Source of the DNA: Streptomyces mirabilis
GTDB lineage: Bacteria; Actinomycetota; Actinomycetes; Streptomycetales; Streptomycetaceae
Length of the DNA: 64,000 bases
Direction: 5' to 3'
NCBI RefSeq assembly: GCF_039503195.1
Contig: NZ_JBCJKP010000001.1
Coordinates: forward strand, 7,688,001-7,752,000
Position 1 is the stretch's first letter, and each line of letters begins with the position of its first letter. This document shows positions 44,599 through 53,891 of this stretch, piece by piece. Below the pieces are notes generated by a model. That model was not told where the DNA came from and did no database searches. It saw only the letters and a program-made list of their open reading frames with translations. The position numbers and the translations under genes are program-made.

Positions 44599-45381
44599 GT
44601 GTCCGCTACGCCTGTCCTGGCGTTGCGCGGGGTCTCCAAGCGATTCGGTGCCGTCCAGGCGCTCACCGATGTAGAGCTTGAGGTCCACGCCGGCGAAGTG
44701 GTCGCCCTGGTGGGCGACAACGGCGCCGGAAAGTCCACGCTGGTGAAGACGATCGCCGGCGTGCACCCCATCGATGAAGGCGCCATCGAGTGGGACGGCA
44801 AGGCCGTCCACATCAACAAGCCGCAGGACGCCCAGGGCCTCGGTATCGCGACCGTGTACCAGGACCTGGCGCTGTGCGACAACATCGACGTCGTCGGCAA
44901 CCTCTACCTGGGCCGGGAGCTGAAGAAGCGCGGCATCCTGGACGAGGTCGAGATGGAGCGCCGCTCCCGCGAGCTGCTGGACACGCTGTCCATCCGTATC
45001 CCCAGCGTCCGCATCCCGATCGCCTCGCTCTCCGGCGGTCAGCGCCAGACCGTGGCGATCGCCCGCTCGATGCTCGGCGAGCCCAAGCTCGTCATCCTCG
45101 ACGAGCCCACCGCGGCCCTCGGTGTCGAGCAGACCGCCCAGGTGCTCGACCTCGTCGAGCGGCTGCGTGAGCGCGGTCACGCGGTCATCCTCATCAGCCA
45201 CAACATGGCGGATGTGAAGGCCGTGGCCGACAAGGTCGCCGTCCTGCGCCTCGGGCGCAACAACGGCATCTTCGAGGTCAAGTCGACCTCGCAGGAAGAG
45301 ATCATCTCCGCCATCACGGGCGCCACGGAGAACGCCGTGACCCGTCGTGCGGCGCGCAGCAATGGGGAGGCTCAGAAGTGA
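44599..45381 (+). CDS. xylG: Xylose ABC transporter ATPase (single-domain)
   Basis: A 260-residue ATPase with Walker A GDNGAGKST (about 40-48), signature LSGGQRQTVAIARSM (about 142-156), Walker B LVILDEPTAAL and the switch His in LISHNMADV. It has one nucleotide-binding domain, whereas E. coli XylG/RbsA types have two tandem domains in about 500 residues. It therefore probably acts as a homodimer. GTG 44599 is chosen because AAGGAGA lies upstream; an ATG at 44590 overlaps that site. Its stop overlaps the xylH start by 4 bases. Confidence 0.9.
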   Translation: MSATPVLALRGVSKRFGAVQALTDVELEVHAGEVVALVGDNGAGKSTLVKTIAGVHPIDEGAIEWDGKAVHINKPQDAQGLGIATVYQDLALCDNIDVVGNLYLGRELKKRGILDEVEMERRSRELLDTLSIRIPSVRIPIASLSGGQRQTVAIARSMLGEPKLVILDEPTAALGVEQTAQVLDLVERLRERGHAVILISHNMADVKAVADKVAVLRLGRNNGIFEVKSTSQEEIISAITGATENAVTRRAARSNGEAQK

Positions 45382-46670
45382 GCATCGACAAGACCTCTGA
45401 GACCCCCGAGGACCACGTCGTGGAGAACCCCGAGGCGGCCGCCGCGGCGGTCACCGCGATCGATCCCCGGCTCCTCGTGCGCGAGCAGGGCCTCGCGGGC
45501 TACGCCTCCGAGTTCAAGCGCAAGATGAAGGCCGGTGACCTGGGCTCCATCCCGGTCGTCCTCGGCCTGGTCATCATCTGGATCATCTTCCAGAGCCTGA
45601 ACTCCAACTTCCTCACCGCGGGCAACCTGTCCGACATCTCCGTCGCCATGGTCGGCACGGGCATGATCGCCGTCGGTATCGTCTTCGTGCTGCTGCTCGG
45701 TGAGATCGACCTGTCGGTCGGTTCGGTCTCCGGTGTCGCCGGCGCCGCGTTCGCGGTGCTGAACGTCACGCACGGCATGAACGAGTATCTGGCCTTCGTG
45801 CTGGCCATCCTCACCGGCACGGTCGCGGGCGCGCTCCACGGCTTCGTGTTCGCGCGCATCGGTGTGCCGGCCTTCGCCGTCACCCTGGCCGGTCTGCTGT
45901 TCTGGAACGGCTTCATGCTCCAGATCCTGGGCAGCAACGGCACCATCAACCTGGACAGCAACGGTCTCGTCGCCAAGCTGACCAGCTACTACTTCACCGA
46001 TGTCGCCGCCGCCTACGCGCTCGCCATCGGCGTCACCGCCGTGTTCTTCCTCAGCTCCTTCTACGGCAACAAGCGCCGCGAGGCCGCGGGTGTGCCGGCC
46101 CGGCCGCTGAGCGAGACGATCCTGCGCACCGCGCTGCTGGCGATCGTCGCCTTCGCCGTGGCGATCACCTACAACCAGTACAAGGGCCTTCCGCTGGCCG
46201 TGGTGATCTTCATCGCGGTCCTGCTGATCACGGACTTCGTGCTGCGCCGGACCGCGTACGGCCGGAAGATCTTCGCGCTCGGTGGCAGCGTCGAGGCCTC
46301 CCGGCGTGCCGGTATCAACGTGGAGATGGTGCGGATCTCGGTCTTCGCGATCTCCGGTACGTTCGCCGCCATCGGCGGTCTGTTCATCGCCTCGAAGATC
46401 GCCTCCGCCAACCAGGGCGCGGGCGCGGGTGACCTCCTGATGAACGCGATCGCCGCGGCGGTCATCGGTGGCACCAGCCTCTTCGGTGGTCGCGGTCGTA
46501 CGTGGAACGCGCTGCTGGGTGTGCTGGTGATCGTGTCCATCCAGTACGGTCTGGCGCTGCAGGGCATCGCGTCGCCTATCCAGTACATGATCACCGGTGG
46601 TGTGCTTCTCGCCACGGTCGTCATCGACGCCGTCACCCGCAAGACGCAGAAGACGGCCGGTCGCGCGTAG
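45378..46670 (+). CDS. xylH: Xylose ABC transporter permease
   Basis: A 430-residue membrane protein of the RbsC/XylH family (BPD_transp_2). After a 55-residue soluble N-terminus there are about ten helices, including [17 protein letters not shown]. Family motifs are [20 protein letters not shown] near residue 110-130 and [20 protein letters not shown] near the C-terminus. GTG 45378 overlaps the xylG stop (GTGA), showing coupling. It ends the xylFGH operon. Confidence 0.9.
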   Translation: MSIDKTSETPEDHVVENPEAAAAAVTAIDPRLLVREQGLAGYASEFKRKMKAGDLGSIPVVLGLVIIWIIFQSLNSNFLTAGNLSDISVAMVGTGMIAVGIVFVLLLGEIDLSVGSVSGVAGAAFAVLNVTHGMNEYLAFVLAILTGTVAGALHGFVFARIGVPAFAVTLAGLLFWNGFMLQILGSNGTINLDSNGLVAKLTSYYFTDVAAAYALAIGVTAVFFLSSFYGNKRREAAGVPARPLSETILRTALLAIVAFAVAITYNQYKGLPLAVVIFIAVLLITDFVLRRTAYGRKIFALGGSVEASRRAGINVEMVRISVFAISGTFAAIGGLFIASKIASANQGAGAGDLLMNAIAAAVIGGTSLFGGRGRTWNALLGVLVIVSIQYGLALQGIASPIQYMITGGVLLATVVIDAVTRKTQKTAGRA

Positions 46671-46702
46671 CGGTTCGCGGGGAGGCTGCGGACCGGCTCC
46701 GG

Positions 46703-46740
46703 CCGGTCGCGCAGTTCCCCGCTCCCCTGTGGGGCGCGCT
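46703..46740 (+). repeat. Dispersed intergenic repeat, copy 2
   Basis: GGTCGCGCAGTTCCCCGCTC followed by CCCTGTGGGGCGCGCT, matching copies at 3354, 53752 and (reversed) 57512. CCCC-TGT-GGGG lets it fold into a small hairpin, and it follows the xylH stop. Confidence 0.7.
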
Positions 46741-46866
46741 GCTCGCAGCCCCCTTCGAACCTGTGCCCGGCGCCAATGGCGGTGCCGGGCACAGTCATGT
46801 CCTGGCGGAACATTAGACTCGACAGGCCCGGCAAAGCTCGAACAGCTCTACTGCAAGGAGGCACGG

Positions 46867-48798
46867 GTGCCGCTGCTGACCCGCATCAGGGGACCGCGCG
46901 ATCTGGACCGGCTCAGCCTGGAGCAGCTGGACCAGCTGGCCGGCGAGATCAGGACCTTTCTCGTCGACGCGGTCTCCAAGACAGGCGGCCACCTGGGCCC
47001 CAATCTCGGTGTCGTGGAGCTCACCATCGCCCTGCACCGCGTCTTCGAGTCGCCGAAGGACAGGGTGTTGTGGGACACCGGTCACCAGTCCTACGTCCAC
47101 AAGCTGCTCACCGGCCGTCAGGACTTCTCGAAGCTGAAGATGAAGGGCGGCCTGTCCGGCTATCCCTCGCAGGCCGAGTCCGAGCACGACGTGATCGAGA
47201 ACTCGCACGCCTCCACGGTCCTCGGCTGGGCCGACGGTCTGGCGAAGGCCAACGAGGTGCTCGACAGGGACGACCACGTGGTCGCCGTCATCGGTGACGG
47301 CGCTCTCACCGGTGGCATGGCCTGGGAGGCGCTCAACAACATCGCGGACGCCAAGGACCGTCACCTGGTCATCGTCGTCAACGACAACGAGCGTTCGTAC
47401 GCCCCCACGATCGGCGGCCTCGCGAACCACCTGGCGACCCTGCGCACCACGGACGGCTACGAGCGCTTCCTCGCCCGGGGGAAGGACCTCCTGGAGCGCA
47501 CGCCGGTCGTCGGCAAGCCGCTCTACGAGACGCTGCACGGCGCGAAGAAGGGGCTCAAGGACTTCATCGCCCCGCAGGGCATGTTCGAGGATCTGGGCCT
47601 GAAGTACGTCGGCCCGATCGACGGCCACGACATCGAGGCCCTGGAGTCGGCGCTGGCCCGCGCCAAGCGCTTCGGCGGCCCGGTCATCGTGCACTGCCTC
47701 ACCGAGAAGGGCCGCGGCTACCAGCCCGCCCTGCAGGACGAGGCGGACCGCTTCCACGCCGTCGGCAAGATCCACCCCGACACGGGCCTGCCGATCGCCT
47801 CCTCCGGCGCCGACTGGACCTCCGTCTTCGGCGAGGAGATGGTCAAGCTCGGCCAGGAGCGCAAGGACGTGGTCGCCATCACGGCCGCGATGCTCCAGCC
47901 GGTCGGCCTCGACAAGTTCGCCAAGGTCTTCCCCAAACGGGTGTACGACGTCGGCATCGCGGAGCAGCACGGCGCCGTGTCCGCGGCGGGCCTGGCGACC
48001 GGCGGACTGCATCCCGTCTTCGCCGTGTACGCGACCTTCCTCAACCGTGCCTTCGACCAGGTCCTGATGGACGTGGCCCTGCACAAGTGCGGCGTGACGT
48101 TCGTGCTGGACCGCGCGGGGGTCACCGGCACCGACGGCGCCTCGCACAACGGCATGTGGGACATGTCGATCCTTCAGGTGGTGCCGGGTCTCAGGCTCGC
48201 CGCGCCGCGTGACGCCGACCAGGTCCGCGCCCAGCTGCGCGAGGCCGTCGACGTGACCGACGCGCCGACCGTGGTCCGCTTCTCCAAGGGCGCGGTCGGT
48301 CCGGCGGTGCCCGCGGTGGGCCGGATCGGCGGCATGGACGTGCTGCGTGAGCCGGGCACCGACGCGCCCGACGTGCTCCTCGTCTCCGTCGGCGCCCTCG
48401 CGCCCATGTGCCTGGAGATCGCCGGTCTCCTCGACCAGCAGGGCATCTCCACGACTGTCGTCGACCCGCGCTGGGTCAAGCCGGTCGACGAGGCCATGGC
48501 CCCGCTCGCCGAGCAGCACCGCGTGGTCGTCACCGTCGAGGACAACTCCCGGGTGGGCGGCGTCGGATCGACGATCGCGCAGGCCCTGCGCGACGCGGGT
48601 GTCGACGTCCCGCTGCGCGACTTCGGCATCCCGCCGCGCTTCCTCGACCACGCCTCGCGCGCCGAGGTCATGGCGGAGATCGGCCTGACCGCACCGGACA
48701 TCGCCCGTCAGGTCACCGGTCTCGTCTCCAAGCTCGACGGCCGCTTCCCGGGGGCCGCCGCGCAGGCGGTGGACTCGGTGGAGCCCGCCCGCGACTGA
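46867..48798 (+). CDS. dxs: 1-deoxy-D-xylulose-5-phosphate synthase
   Basis: A 643-residue TPP enzyme, the first step of the MEP isoprenoid pathway (pyruvate plus glyceraldehyde 3-phosphate to DXP). Motifs are [20 protein letters not shown], the [15 protein letters not shown] segment, the TPP/Mg motif [20 protein letters not shown] to VVNDNE, and the pyrimidine-domain [20 protein letters not shown] with the conserved Glu. AAGGAGG five bases upstream fixes GTG 46867. An 18-bp perfect terminator follows. Confidence 0.97.
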   Translation: MPLLTRIRGPRDLDRLSLEQLDQLAGEIRTFLVDAVSKTGGHLGPNLGVVELTIALHRVFESPKDRVLWDTGHQSYVHKLLTGRQDFSKLKMKGGLSGYPSQAESEHDVIENSHASTVLGWADGLAKANEVLDRDDHVVAVIGDGALTGGMAWEALNNIADAKDRHLVIVVNDNERSYAPTIGGLANHLATLRTTDGYERFLARGKDLLERTPVVGKPLYETLHGAKKGLKDFIAPQGMFEDLGLKYVGPIDGHDIEALESALARAKRFGGPVIVHCLTEKGRGYQPALQDEADRFHAVGKIHPDTGLPIASSGADWTSVFGEEMVKLGQERKDVVAITAAMLQPVGLDKFAKVFPKRVYDVGIAEQHGAVSAAGLATGGLHPVFAVYATFLNRAFDQVLMDVALHKCGVTFVLDRAGVTGTDGASHNGMWDMSILQVVPGLRLAAPRDADQVRAQLREAVDVTDAPTVVRFSKGAVGPAVPAVGRIGGMDVLREPGTDAPDVLLVSVGALAPMCLEIAGLLDQQGISTTVVDPRWVKPVDEAMAPLAEQHRVVVTVEDNSRVGGVGSTIAQALRDAGVDVPLRDFGIPPRFLDHASRAEVMAEIGLTAPDIARQVTGLVSKLDGRFPGAAAQAVDSVEPARD

Positions 48799-48825
48799 CG
48801 TACCACCGTCGAACGCAGGTCCATC

Positions 48826-48866
48826 GGGCCGGTTTCGCCACCCCGCACGGGTGGCGAAACCGGCCC
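48826..48866 (+). terminator. dxs hairpin terminator
   Basis: A perfect 18-bp stem (48826-48843 with 48849-48866), loop CGCAC, 28 bases after the dxs stop. Confidence 0.88.
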
Positions 48867-48951
48867 ATTTGCGTGAACTCGACCGCCTCGGGGCATGCGC
48901 GGTACACGCCCCCTCGATCATGTCGAGGACACCAAGCGTGGAGGTAGGCCA

Positions 48952-50472
48952 GTGAGCAGCACCCTCTTCAGGACTAAGAAGGTCGAACAGTCGATCTTGG
49001 ACACTGAGGAGCCGGAGCACGCACTCAAGAAGTCGCTGTCGGCTCTGGATCTCACCGTCTTCGGCGTCGGTGTCATCATCGGAACCGGCATCTTCGTCCT
49101 CACCGGCAAGGTCGCCAGGGAGAACGCGGGCCCCGCGGTCTCGCTGGCGTTCGTCGTCGCGGGTGTCGTCTGCGCCCTGGCGGCGCTGTGCTACGCGGAG
49201 TTCGCCTCCACGGTCCCGGTGGCGGGGTCCGCGTACACCTTCGCGTACGCCTCGCTCGGTGAGCTGCCCGCCTGGATCATCGGCTGGGACCTGGTGCTGG
49301 AGTTCGCGCTCGGTACGGCGGTGGTGGCCGTCGGCTGGTCGGGGTACGTGCGCTCGCTGCTGGACAACGCGGGCTGGCATCTGCCGGACTATCTCAGCGG
49401 GCGTGAGGGGTCCTCCGGGTTCGGGTTCGACATCCTCGCCGCCGCGCTGGTGCTGGTGCTCACGGCGATCCTGGTCATCGGCGTGAAGCTCTCCGCCCGC
49501 GTCACCACGGTCGTCGTCGCCATCAAGGTCACCGTCGTGATGATCGTGATCATCGCGGGCGCCTTCTTCATCGTGGGTGACAACTACAGGCCCTTCATCC
49601 CCAAGGCGCAGGCCCAGGAGGCGGGCAGCAGTCTCAAAGCCCCGCTCGTCCAGCTCATCTTCGGCTACACACCCACCAACTTCGGCGTGATGGGCATCTT
49701 CACCGCCGCCTCCGTCGTCTTCTTCGCCTTCATCGGCTTCGACGTGGTGGCGACGGCCGCGGAGGAGACCAAGAACCCGCAGCGGGACATGCCGCGCGGC
49801 ATCCTGGGCTCGCTCTTCATCTGCACCGCTCTCTATGTGGCCGTGTCGATCGTCGTCACCGGCATGCAGAGGTACGACCGGCTGTCCATCGACGCCCCGC
49901 TCGCCGACGCCTTCAAGGCGACCGGGCACCCCTGGTACGCGGGCGTCATCAGCTTCGGCGCCGCGGTCGGTCTGACCACGGTCTGCATGATCCTGCTGCT
50001 CGGCCAGACCCGGGTCTTCTTCGCGATGAGCCGCGACGGACTGCTGCCGCGGTTCTTCTCCCGGGTCCACCCCAGGTTCCGCACCCCGCACCGGCCGACC
50101 ATCCTGCTCGGTGTGATCATCGCGATCGTGGCGGGCTTCACCAGCCTCAGCGAACTGGCCGAACTGGTCAACATCGGTACGCTCTTCGCCTTCGTCGTCG
50201 TCGCGATCGGCGTCGTCATCCTCCGCCACACCCGCCCCGACCTGCACCGCTCCTTCCGCACCCCGCTGGTCCCGCTGGTCCCGATCGTCTCCGTCCTCGC
50301 CTCGCTGTGGCTGATGCTCAACCTGCCGGCCGAGACCTGGCTGCGGTTCGCGATCTGGATGGTGATCGGCTTCGTCGTCTACTTCCTGTACGGCCGCTCG
50401 CACAGCCGTCTCGCGCGGCACGAGGAGACGAGCGGGGCCGCGGTGCACCCGCCGCGCCCCGACACCCAGTGA
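48952..50472 (+). CDS. APC-family amino acid permease (cationic amino acid transporter type)
   Basis: A 506-residue permease with about 12 helices. LSALDLTVFGVGVIIGTGIF is the first broken helix, SVVFFAFIGFDVVATAAEET the mid motif, and the final helix ends FVVYFLYGRSHSRL. The N-terminus SSTLFRTKKVEQSI-DTEEP is characteristic of the CAT-like branch. It is only distantly like the permease at 4583-6100. GGAGG at 48940-48944 sets GTG 48952. It appears to be a single-gene unit. Confidence 0.88.
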   Translation: MSSTLFRTKKVEQSILDTEEPEHALKKSLSALDLTVFGVGVIIGTGIFVLTGKVARENAGPAVSLAFVVAGVVCALAALCYAEFASTVPVAGSAYTFAYASLGELPAWIIGWDLVLEFALGTAVVAVGWSGYVRSLLDNAGWHLPDYLSGREGSSGFGFDILAAALVLVLTAILVIGVKLSARVTTVVVAIKVTVVMIVIIAGAFFIVGDNYRPFIPKAQAQEAGSSLKAPLVQLIFGYTPTNFGVMGIFTAASVVFFAFIGFDVVATAAEETKNPQRDMPRGILGSLFICTALYVAVSIVVTGMQRYDRLSIDAPLADAFKATGHPWYAGVISFGAAVGLTTVCMILLLGQTRVFFAMSRDGLLPRFFSRVHPRFRTPHRPTILLGVIIAIVAGFTSLSELAELVNIGTLFAFVVVAIGVVILRHTRPDLHRSFRTPLVPLVPIVSVLASLWLMLNLPAETWLRFAIWMVIGFVVYFLYGRSHSRLARHEETSGAAVHPPRPDTQ

Positions 50473-50546
50473 TCGGCCCCCATTGATGCTCCGGCCCCGT
50501 ATGTCCCGCTTCGGTGGAGGCCGCGGGGCCGGATAGCGTGCACCGT

Positions 50547-52013
50547 ATGCTCGCCGGGCTCCTGGAATCACCACGCTCCGCAGCCGCGTCACGGATGTCG
50601 GGCCCCGGCTACTGGAGACGGCTGCTGCCCCTCCTCGGGGTGCTGGTCTGTCTCACCCGGACCCCCTCCTTCGTACGGCCGCTGTGGAACCCCGACGAGG
50701 GCTATCTCGCCGTACAGGCGCGGATACTGGCGGGCGGGGGAGAGCTCTACGAGACCGTCGTGGACCGCAAGCCGCCGCTCGTGCCGTGGTTGTACGAGGC
50801 GGCGTTCGCGGTGTTCGGTTCCGGTTCGCTGACGTCCGTGCGCGTCCTCGCGATCGTGGCCCAGCTGTCGACCGCCGTGCTGCTGGCCTCGCTGGCCCGG
50901 CGTCGCTGGGGCGATCGGGCCGGGCGCACGGCCGGGGTGCTGTACGCGCTGGTCTCCATCGGGCTCAACCCCGAGGACGCGCAGGCGGCGACCTTCGAGG
51001 TGTTCATACTGCCCTGCACGACGGCCGCGATGTGGTGCGCCGACCGGTGCCGCTGGGGCGCCGCGGGGGTCGCCGTGGCCTGCTCCTTCCTGACCAAGCA
51101 GACCGGCGGGGTGGTGATGGTGCCGGTGCTCTGGATGCTGTGGCGCCAGGAGAAGGACCCCCGAAAGGGCCTGCTGTGGCTGGGAGGTGGCGTGGCCGCC
51201 CCGGTCCTGGGTGCGGCGCTGCTCACCACCCCGGCGGGTTTCCTGTTCTGGACGGTCACCGGCTCGGGTGCCTACGTCTCCTTCAGGGGCTCCGAACTGC
51301 ACGTCCTGTCACGGGGGTTGACCAACACGGGGATCCTCGCGGCGGCCTGTGCGGGCCTGATCCCGCCGATCCTGCGGGCGCTGCGCGTGGCCCGCGCCGG
51401 CGCGGCCGAACTCTGGCTGTGGCTGGGCTCGTCGGCGGTGGCGGTCCTGGTCGGGTTCCACTTCTTCGGCCACTACTACCTGCAACTCATTCCGTCCGTG
51501 GCCCTGTTGGCGACGGCCGCGCTCCAGATCCTGCCCCGCGACCGCCTGGTGACCGCCGTCTTCGCCTCGGTCGGGTGTTGCGCGCTGTTCCTGGCCTGGG
51601 GCCTGCTCGCGCCACGCCCCGAACTCGGACACGCCCAGCGCCTCGCCGCAGCCCTGCACCACCGTACGGATCCCGGGGACCGCGTCCTCGTGTGGGGCAT
51701 ACACCCGGAGACGTACTGGCTGGCGAACCGGACCCCCGCCAGCCGCTATCTGACCGCCGGGCTCCTCACCAACTACAGCGGGGGCCGTGACGGTCCCCAG
51801 GTCGGCGAGAAGTACGCCGTCGAGGGCGCCTGGCCGGTGTTCCGCGCGGAACTGACGGCTCACCCACCGGCCCTGGTCGTCGACGACTCCCGGGGCAAGC
51901 CGTACGCCCCCGACCGGGTCAGCTCGCTGCGCCGGCTGCTGGCCGCGGGATACGAGGAGTCGGGCACGGTGGACGGGGCGGTGCTGTACGCCCGCACGGG
52001 GCCGCCGGACTGA
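50547..52013 (+). CDS. GT39/ArnT-like membrane glycosyltransferase
   Basis: A 488-residue polytopic protein (about nine helices). The N-terminal extracytoplasmic loop has FVRPLWNPDEGYLAVQARIL, with the Asp-Glu pair typical of dolichyl/polyprenyl-phosphate-mannose (GT-C fold) transferases, followed by VDRKPPLVPWLYEAAFAVFG. The C-terminal 130 residues form a soluble domain (LVWGIHPETYWLANRTPASR). The acceptor is unknown. ATG 50547 is preceded within 15 bases by GGATAGCGT, so it could be leaderless; ATG 50595 is an alternative. Confidence 0.75.
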   Translation: MLAGLLESPRSAAASRMSGPGYWRRLLPLLGVLVCLTRTPSFVRPLWNPDEGYLAVQARILAGGGELYETVVDRKPPLVPWLYEAAFAVFGSGSLTSVRVLAIVAQLSTAVLLASLARRRWGDRAGRTAGVLYALVSIGLNPEDAQAATFEVFILPCTTAAMWCADRCRWGAAGVAVACSFLTKQTGGVVMVPVLWMLWRQEKDPRKGLLWLGGGVAAPVLGAALLTTPAGFLFWTVTGSGAYVSFRGSELHVLSRGLTNTGILAAACAGLIPPILRALRVARAGAAELWLWLGSSAVAVLVGFHFFGHYYLQLIPSVALLATAALQILPRDRLVTAVFASVGCCALFLAWGLLAPRPELGHAQRLAAALHHRTDPGDRVLVWGIHPETYWLANRTPASRYLTAGLLTNYSGGRDGPQVGEKYAVEGAWPVFRAELTAHPPALVVDDSRGKPYAPDRVSSLRRLLAAGYEESGTVDGAVLYARTGPPD

Positions 52014-52090
52014 CGCCGGGGCCACGCCGCTCACCCGGGCTCGCCCCGCCCGCCCGCCGACCCGTCCCGGCCCAGCGGTCGCGCGCCGGC

Positions 52091-52465
52091 TCAGGAGGGC
52101 CCCCGTACCGTCCGGGGTCCCGCCACCTCCGCGCCCGCCTCGCTCACCCTGCGCCGCAGTTCACGGTCCGCCGTGACGACCAGGACGGGGCGGTCACCGG
52201 CCTCGGTCACCGCCTCGACGATGCGGTCGTCGCCGCTGCCGGGTGCCTCCACGACCCGTACGCCGGGGACGGACTCCACCCCCTTGGCCGCGCCCTCCAC
52301 CACGAGGACCAGCTCCACCGGACCCTCGTGTCCGGGCAGTCCGTCCCGGGCGAGCCGGTCCCGCAGCCGCTCCGCGGCACCCCGGCGGTCGCGCCACCAG
52401 CCGTCGGGGACGGAGCCGACGACGTTGGCGGCGTCGATGATCACGAGCAGAGGCTGGTCGGTCAT
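52091..52465 (-). CDS. NYN/PIN-like small protein (often annotated NTP pyrophosphohydrolase)
   Basis: A 124-residue protein with a PIN/NYN-like nuclease pattern. The first strand has an acidic end (LLVIIDAANVVGSVPDGWW), the middle acidic motif is EAPGSGDDRIVEAV, and the third is VLVVTADRELRRRVSEAGAE. The Asp residues at these three points would bind metal. The common database label pyrophosphohydrolase is not supported by a visible MazG or Nudix motif. ATG 52465. It is a lone gene convergent with the glycosyltransferase. Confidence 0.7.
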   Translation of the reverse strand: MTDQPLLVIIDAANVVGSVPDGWWRDRRGAAERLRDRLARDGLPGHEGPVELVLVVEGAAKGVESVPGVRVVEAPGSGDDRIVEAVTEAGDRPVLVVTADRELRRRVSEAGAEVAGPRTVRGPS

Positions 52466-52588
52466 CCGACCAGCGTCGCACGGCAGGTCACGTCATGCGG
52501 ACCAGATCCGGGCGCGCAGCCTCGGGGCAGAGCGAAGGGGCGCGGGCCGCACCTGCCTGTACTACCGGGAGGCCGGCACCCAGGCGAT

Positions 52589-52630
52589 GACGAGAGGGCC
52601 CCGGATCAAGACGAGAGGGCCCCGGATTAA
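52589..52630 (+). repeat. 21-bp tandem duplication in the promoter of the 52640 gene
   Basis: The 21 bases at 52589-52609 and 52610-52630 differ at one position (GGATCAA against GGATTAA). The second copy ends nine bases before the GTG start and creates GGATTAAAGT, a possible -10. Confidence 0.85.
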
Positions 52631-52639
52631 AGTGAACCG

Positions 52640-53656
52640 GTGAACGGCGAATGGCTCAGACGCGGTCGCGACGGCAGGCTCAGTGCGTACCTGCTGTCGG
52701 GCACCGCCGTCCACTGCCGGGCGGAGCGCGGCCCCGGCGGCCCCTGGGACCCACCGCGCACCATCGGCGGCGAGCAGCGCCTGCACCCCGTCCTCGCCGT
52801 CGGCCAGGGCGCCGACGGCTACACCCACCTCGTCTCCTGGCGCCCCACCGTGCCCGGCGAGTCCGGGCTCATGCACACCACGCACTTCCGGCCGCGGCTC
52901 GCCGCGCTCGACTGGCATGCGATCGGGCACCCCGACAGGACGGGTGACCGCACCGGTACGCCGGCCGTCGCGGTCGACGCGCAGGGGCGTGCGCACGTCT
53001 TCGTGCGCAACAAGGGCGGCGGGGTCAGCATGGTCGCCCAGAAGGAGAAGGGCGGCTGGGATCCGTGGCGCGACCTCAAGGGCAGCGACGTACGGGAGGA
53101 TCTGGCGGCCGTGACGGGGGAGTCCGGGCTCGTCGAGCTGTACGCGGCCGTGCCGGACGGGGTCGCCCACTGGCGCCAGGAGGAGCCGGGCAAGCAGCCG
53201 GTGCTCCAGGAGTCCCTGGAGACATCCGTACGCCCCGGAACTCTCCGCGTCCTCGCCACCTCCCCCTCCTCCACCACCCTCTTCTTCACCGACGAGGCGG
53301 GTGACGTGTGCGCGTGGCGCCCGGGCACCAAGCCTGTCGCCGTGCTCGCGTCGGCCGGTCCCGGACCCGTCTCGGCGATCCGGTGTGAACTCGACGGCTA
53401 CGACTGCACGTTGCTCGCGCAGCGGTCGGCGAGCGGGCGGATCGTCTTCGCCGCGTATCCCACCGAGCAGGAGGCGGCGGGGGCGTGGTGGACCGAGTCG
53501 GGTCCTGGGCTTCCCGTCGGGGCCGAGGTGTCTTTGGCGGAGGACGAGGAGGGGCGTGTGGTCGCGGCGACGGTCGCCCCCGGCCGTGAGGAGCTCCTCC
53601 TCACCCGGCGCAAGGATGAACCGGGCTTGGCGTTGGAGGCGTGGCGCCCGGTGTAA
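52640..53656 (+). CDS. Beta-propeller-like protein of unknown function
   Basis: A 338-residue protein without signal peptide or helices. Repeated units near every 45-55 residues alternate polar strands with Trp (LRRGRDGRLSAYLLSG, TPAVAVDAQGRAHVFVRNKG, DPWRDLKGSDVREDLAAVTG, VSAIRCELDGYDCTLLAQRS). This pattern suggests a PLL/tectonin-type propeller as seen in sugar-binding proteins. No catalytic motif is evident. GTG 52640 lacks a ribosome site and directly follows a tandem 21-bp repeat, so the transcript may be leaderless. I infer a cytoplasmic or peripheral binding role only. Confidence 0.65.
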   Translation: MNGEWLRRGRDGRLSAYLLSGTAVHCRAERGPGGPWDPPRTIGGEQRLHPVLAVGQGADGYTHLVSWRPTVPGESGLMHTTHFRPRLAALDWHAIGHPDRTGDRTGTPAVAVDAQGRAHVFVRNKGGGVSMVAQKEKGGWDPWRDLKGSDVREDLAAVTGESGLVELYAAVPDGVAHWRQEEPGKQPVLQESLETSVRPGTLRVLATSPSSTTLFFTDEAGDVCAWRPGTKPVAVLASAGPGPVSAIRCELDGYDCTLLAQRSASGRIVFAAYPTEQEAAGAWWTESGPGLPVGAEVSLAEDEEGRVVAATVAPGREELLLTRRKDEPGLALEAWRPV

Positions 53657-53696
53657 CAGCCGTTTCCCGCCCCCGCCGCCCTTACCCGTCCCATCC

Positions 53697-53715
53697 CTGG
53701 GGGCTCCGCCCCCAG
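53697..53715 (+). terminator. Short hairpin after the propeller-like gene
   Basis: CTGGGGGC-TCC-GCCCCCAG, a perfect 8-bp stem 40 bases after the stop. Confidence 0.7.
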
Positions 53716-53751
53716 CCTCCCGGCCGACTCTCCGTCTGCGGCCCGGCGGTG

Positions 53752-53795
53752 GCTGGTCGCGCAGTTCCCCGCGCCCCTTGAGCGCGCTGGCGCGC
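53752..53795 (+). repeat. Dispersed intergenic repeat, copy 3
   Basis: GCTGGTCGCGCAGTTCCCCG followed by CGCCCCTTGAGCGCGCT and a GCGCGC inverted tail; same family as 3354 and 46703. Confidence 0.7.
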
Positions 53796-53835
53796 ACTCT
53801 CAGCCCGTCCGGCGTTCGAGGACGAGGGAAACGAC

Positions 53836-53872
53836 GGGTGCCCCGTACGCCACGTCGGCATACAGGGCACCC
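53836..53872 (-). terminator. Probable fadBA terminator
   Basis: GGGTGCCC (53836-53843) pairs with GGGCACCC (53865-53872) around a 21-base loop, 20 bases beyond the fadB stop. Confidence 0.5.
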
Positions 53873-53891
53873 GGGAGACGGAGCGGAGCGG

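Noticed and set aside
46813..50592. Very long reverse-strand open frame opposite dxs and the permease
   Set aside because: Its product is dominated by Arg, Gly, Asp and His repeats, while both forward genes have complete family motifs. Antisense frames stay open in high-GC coding DNA.
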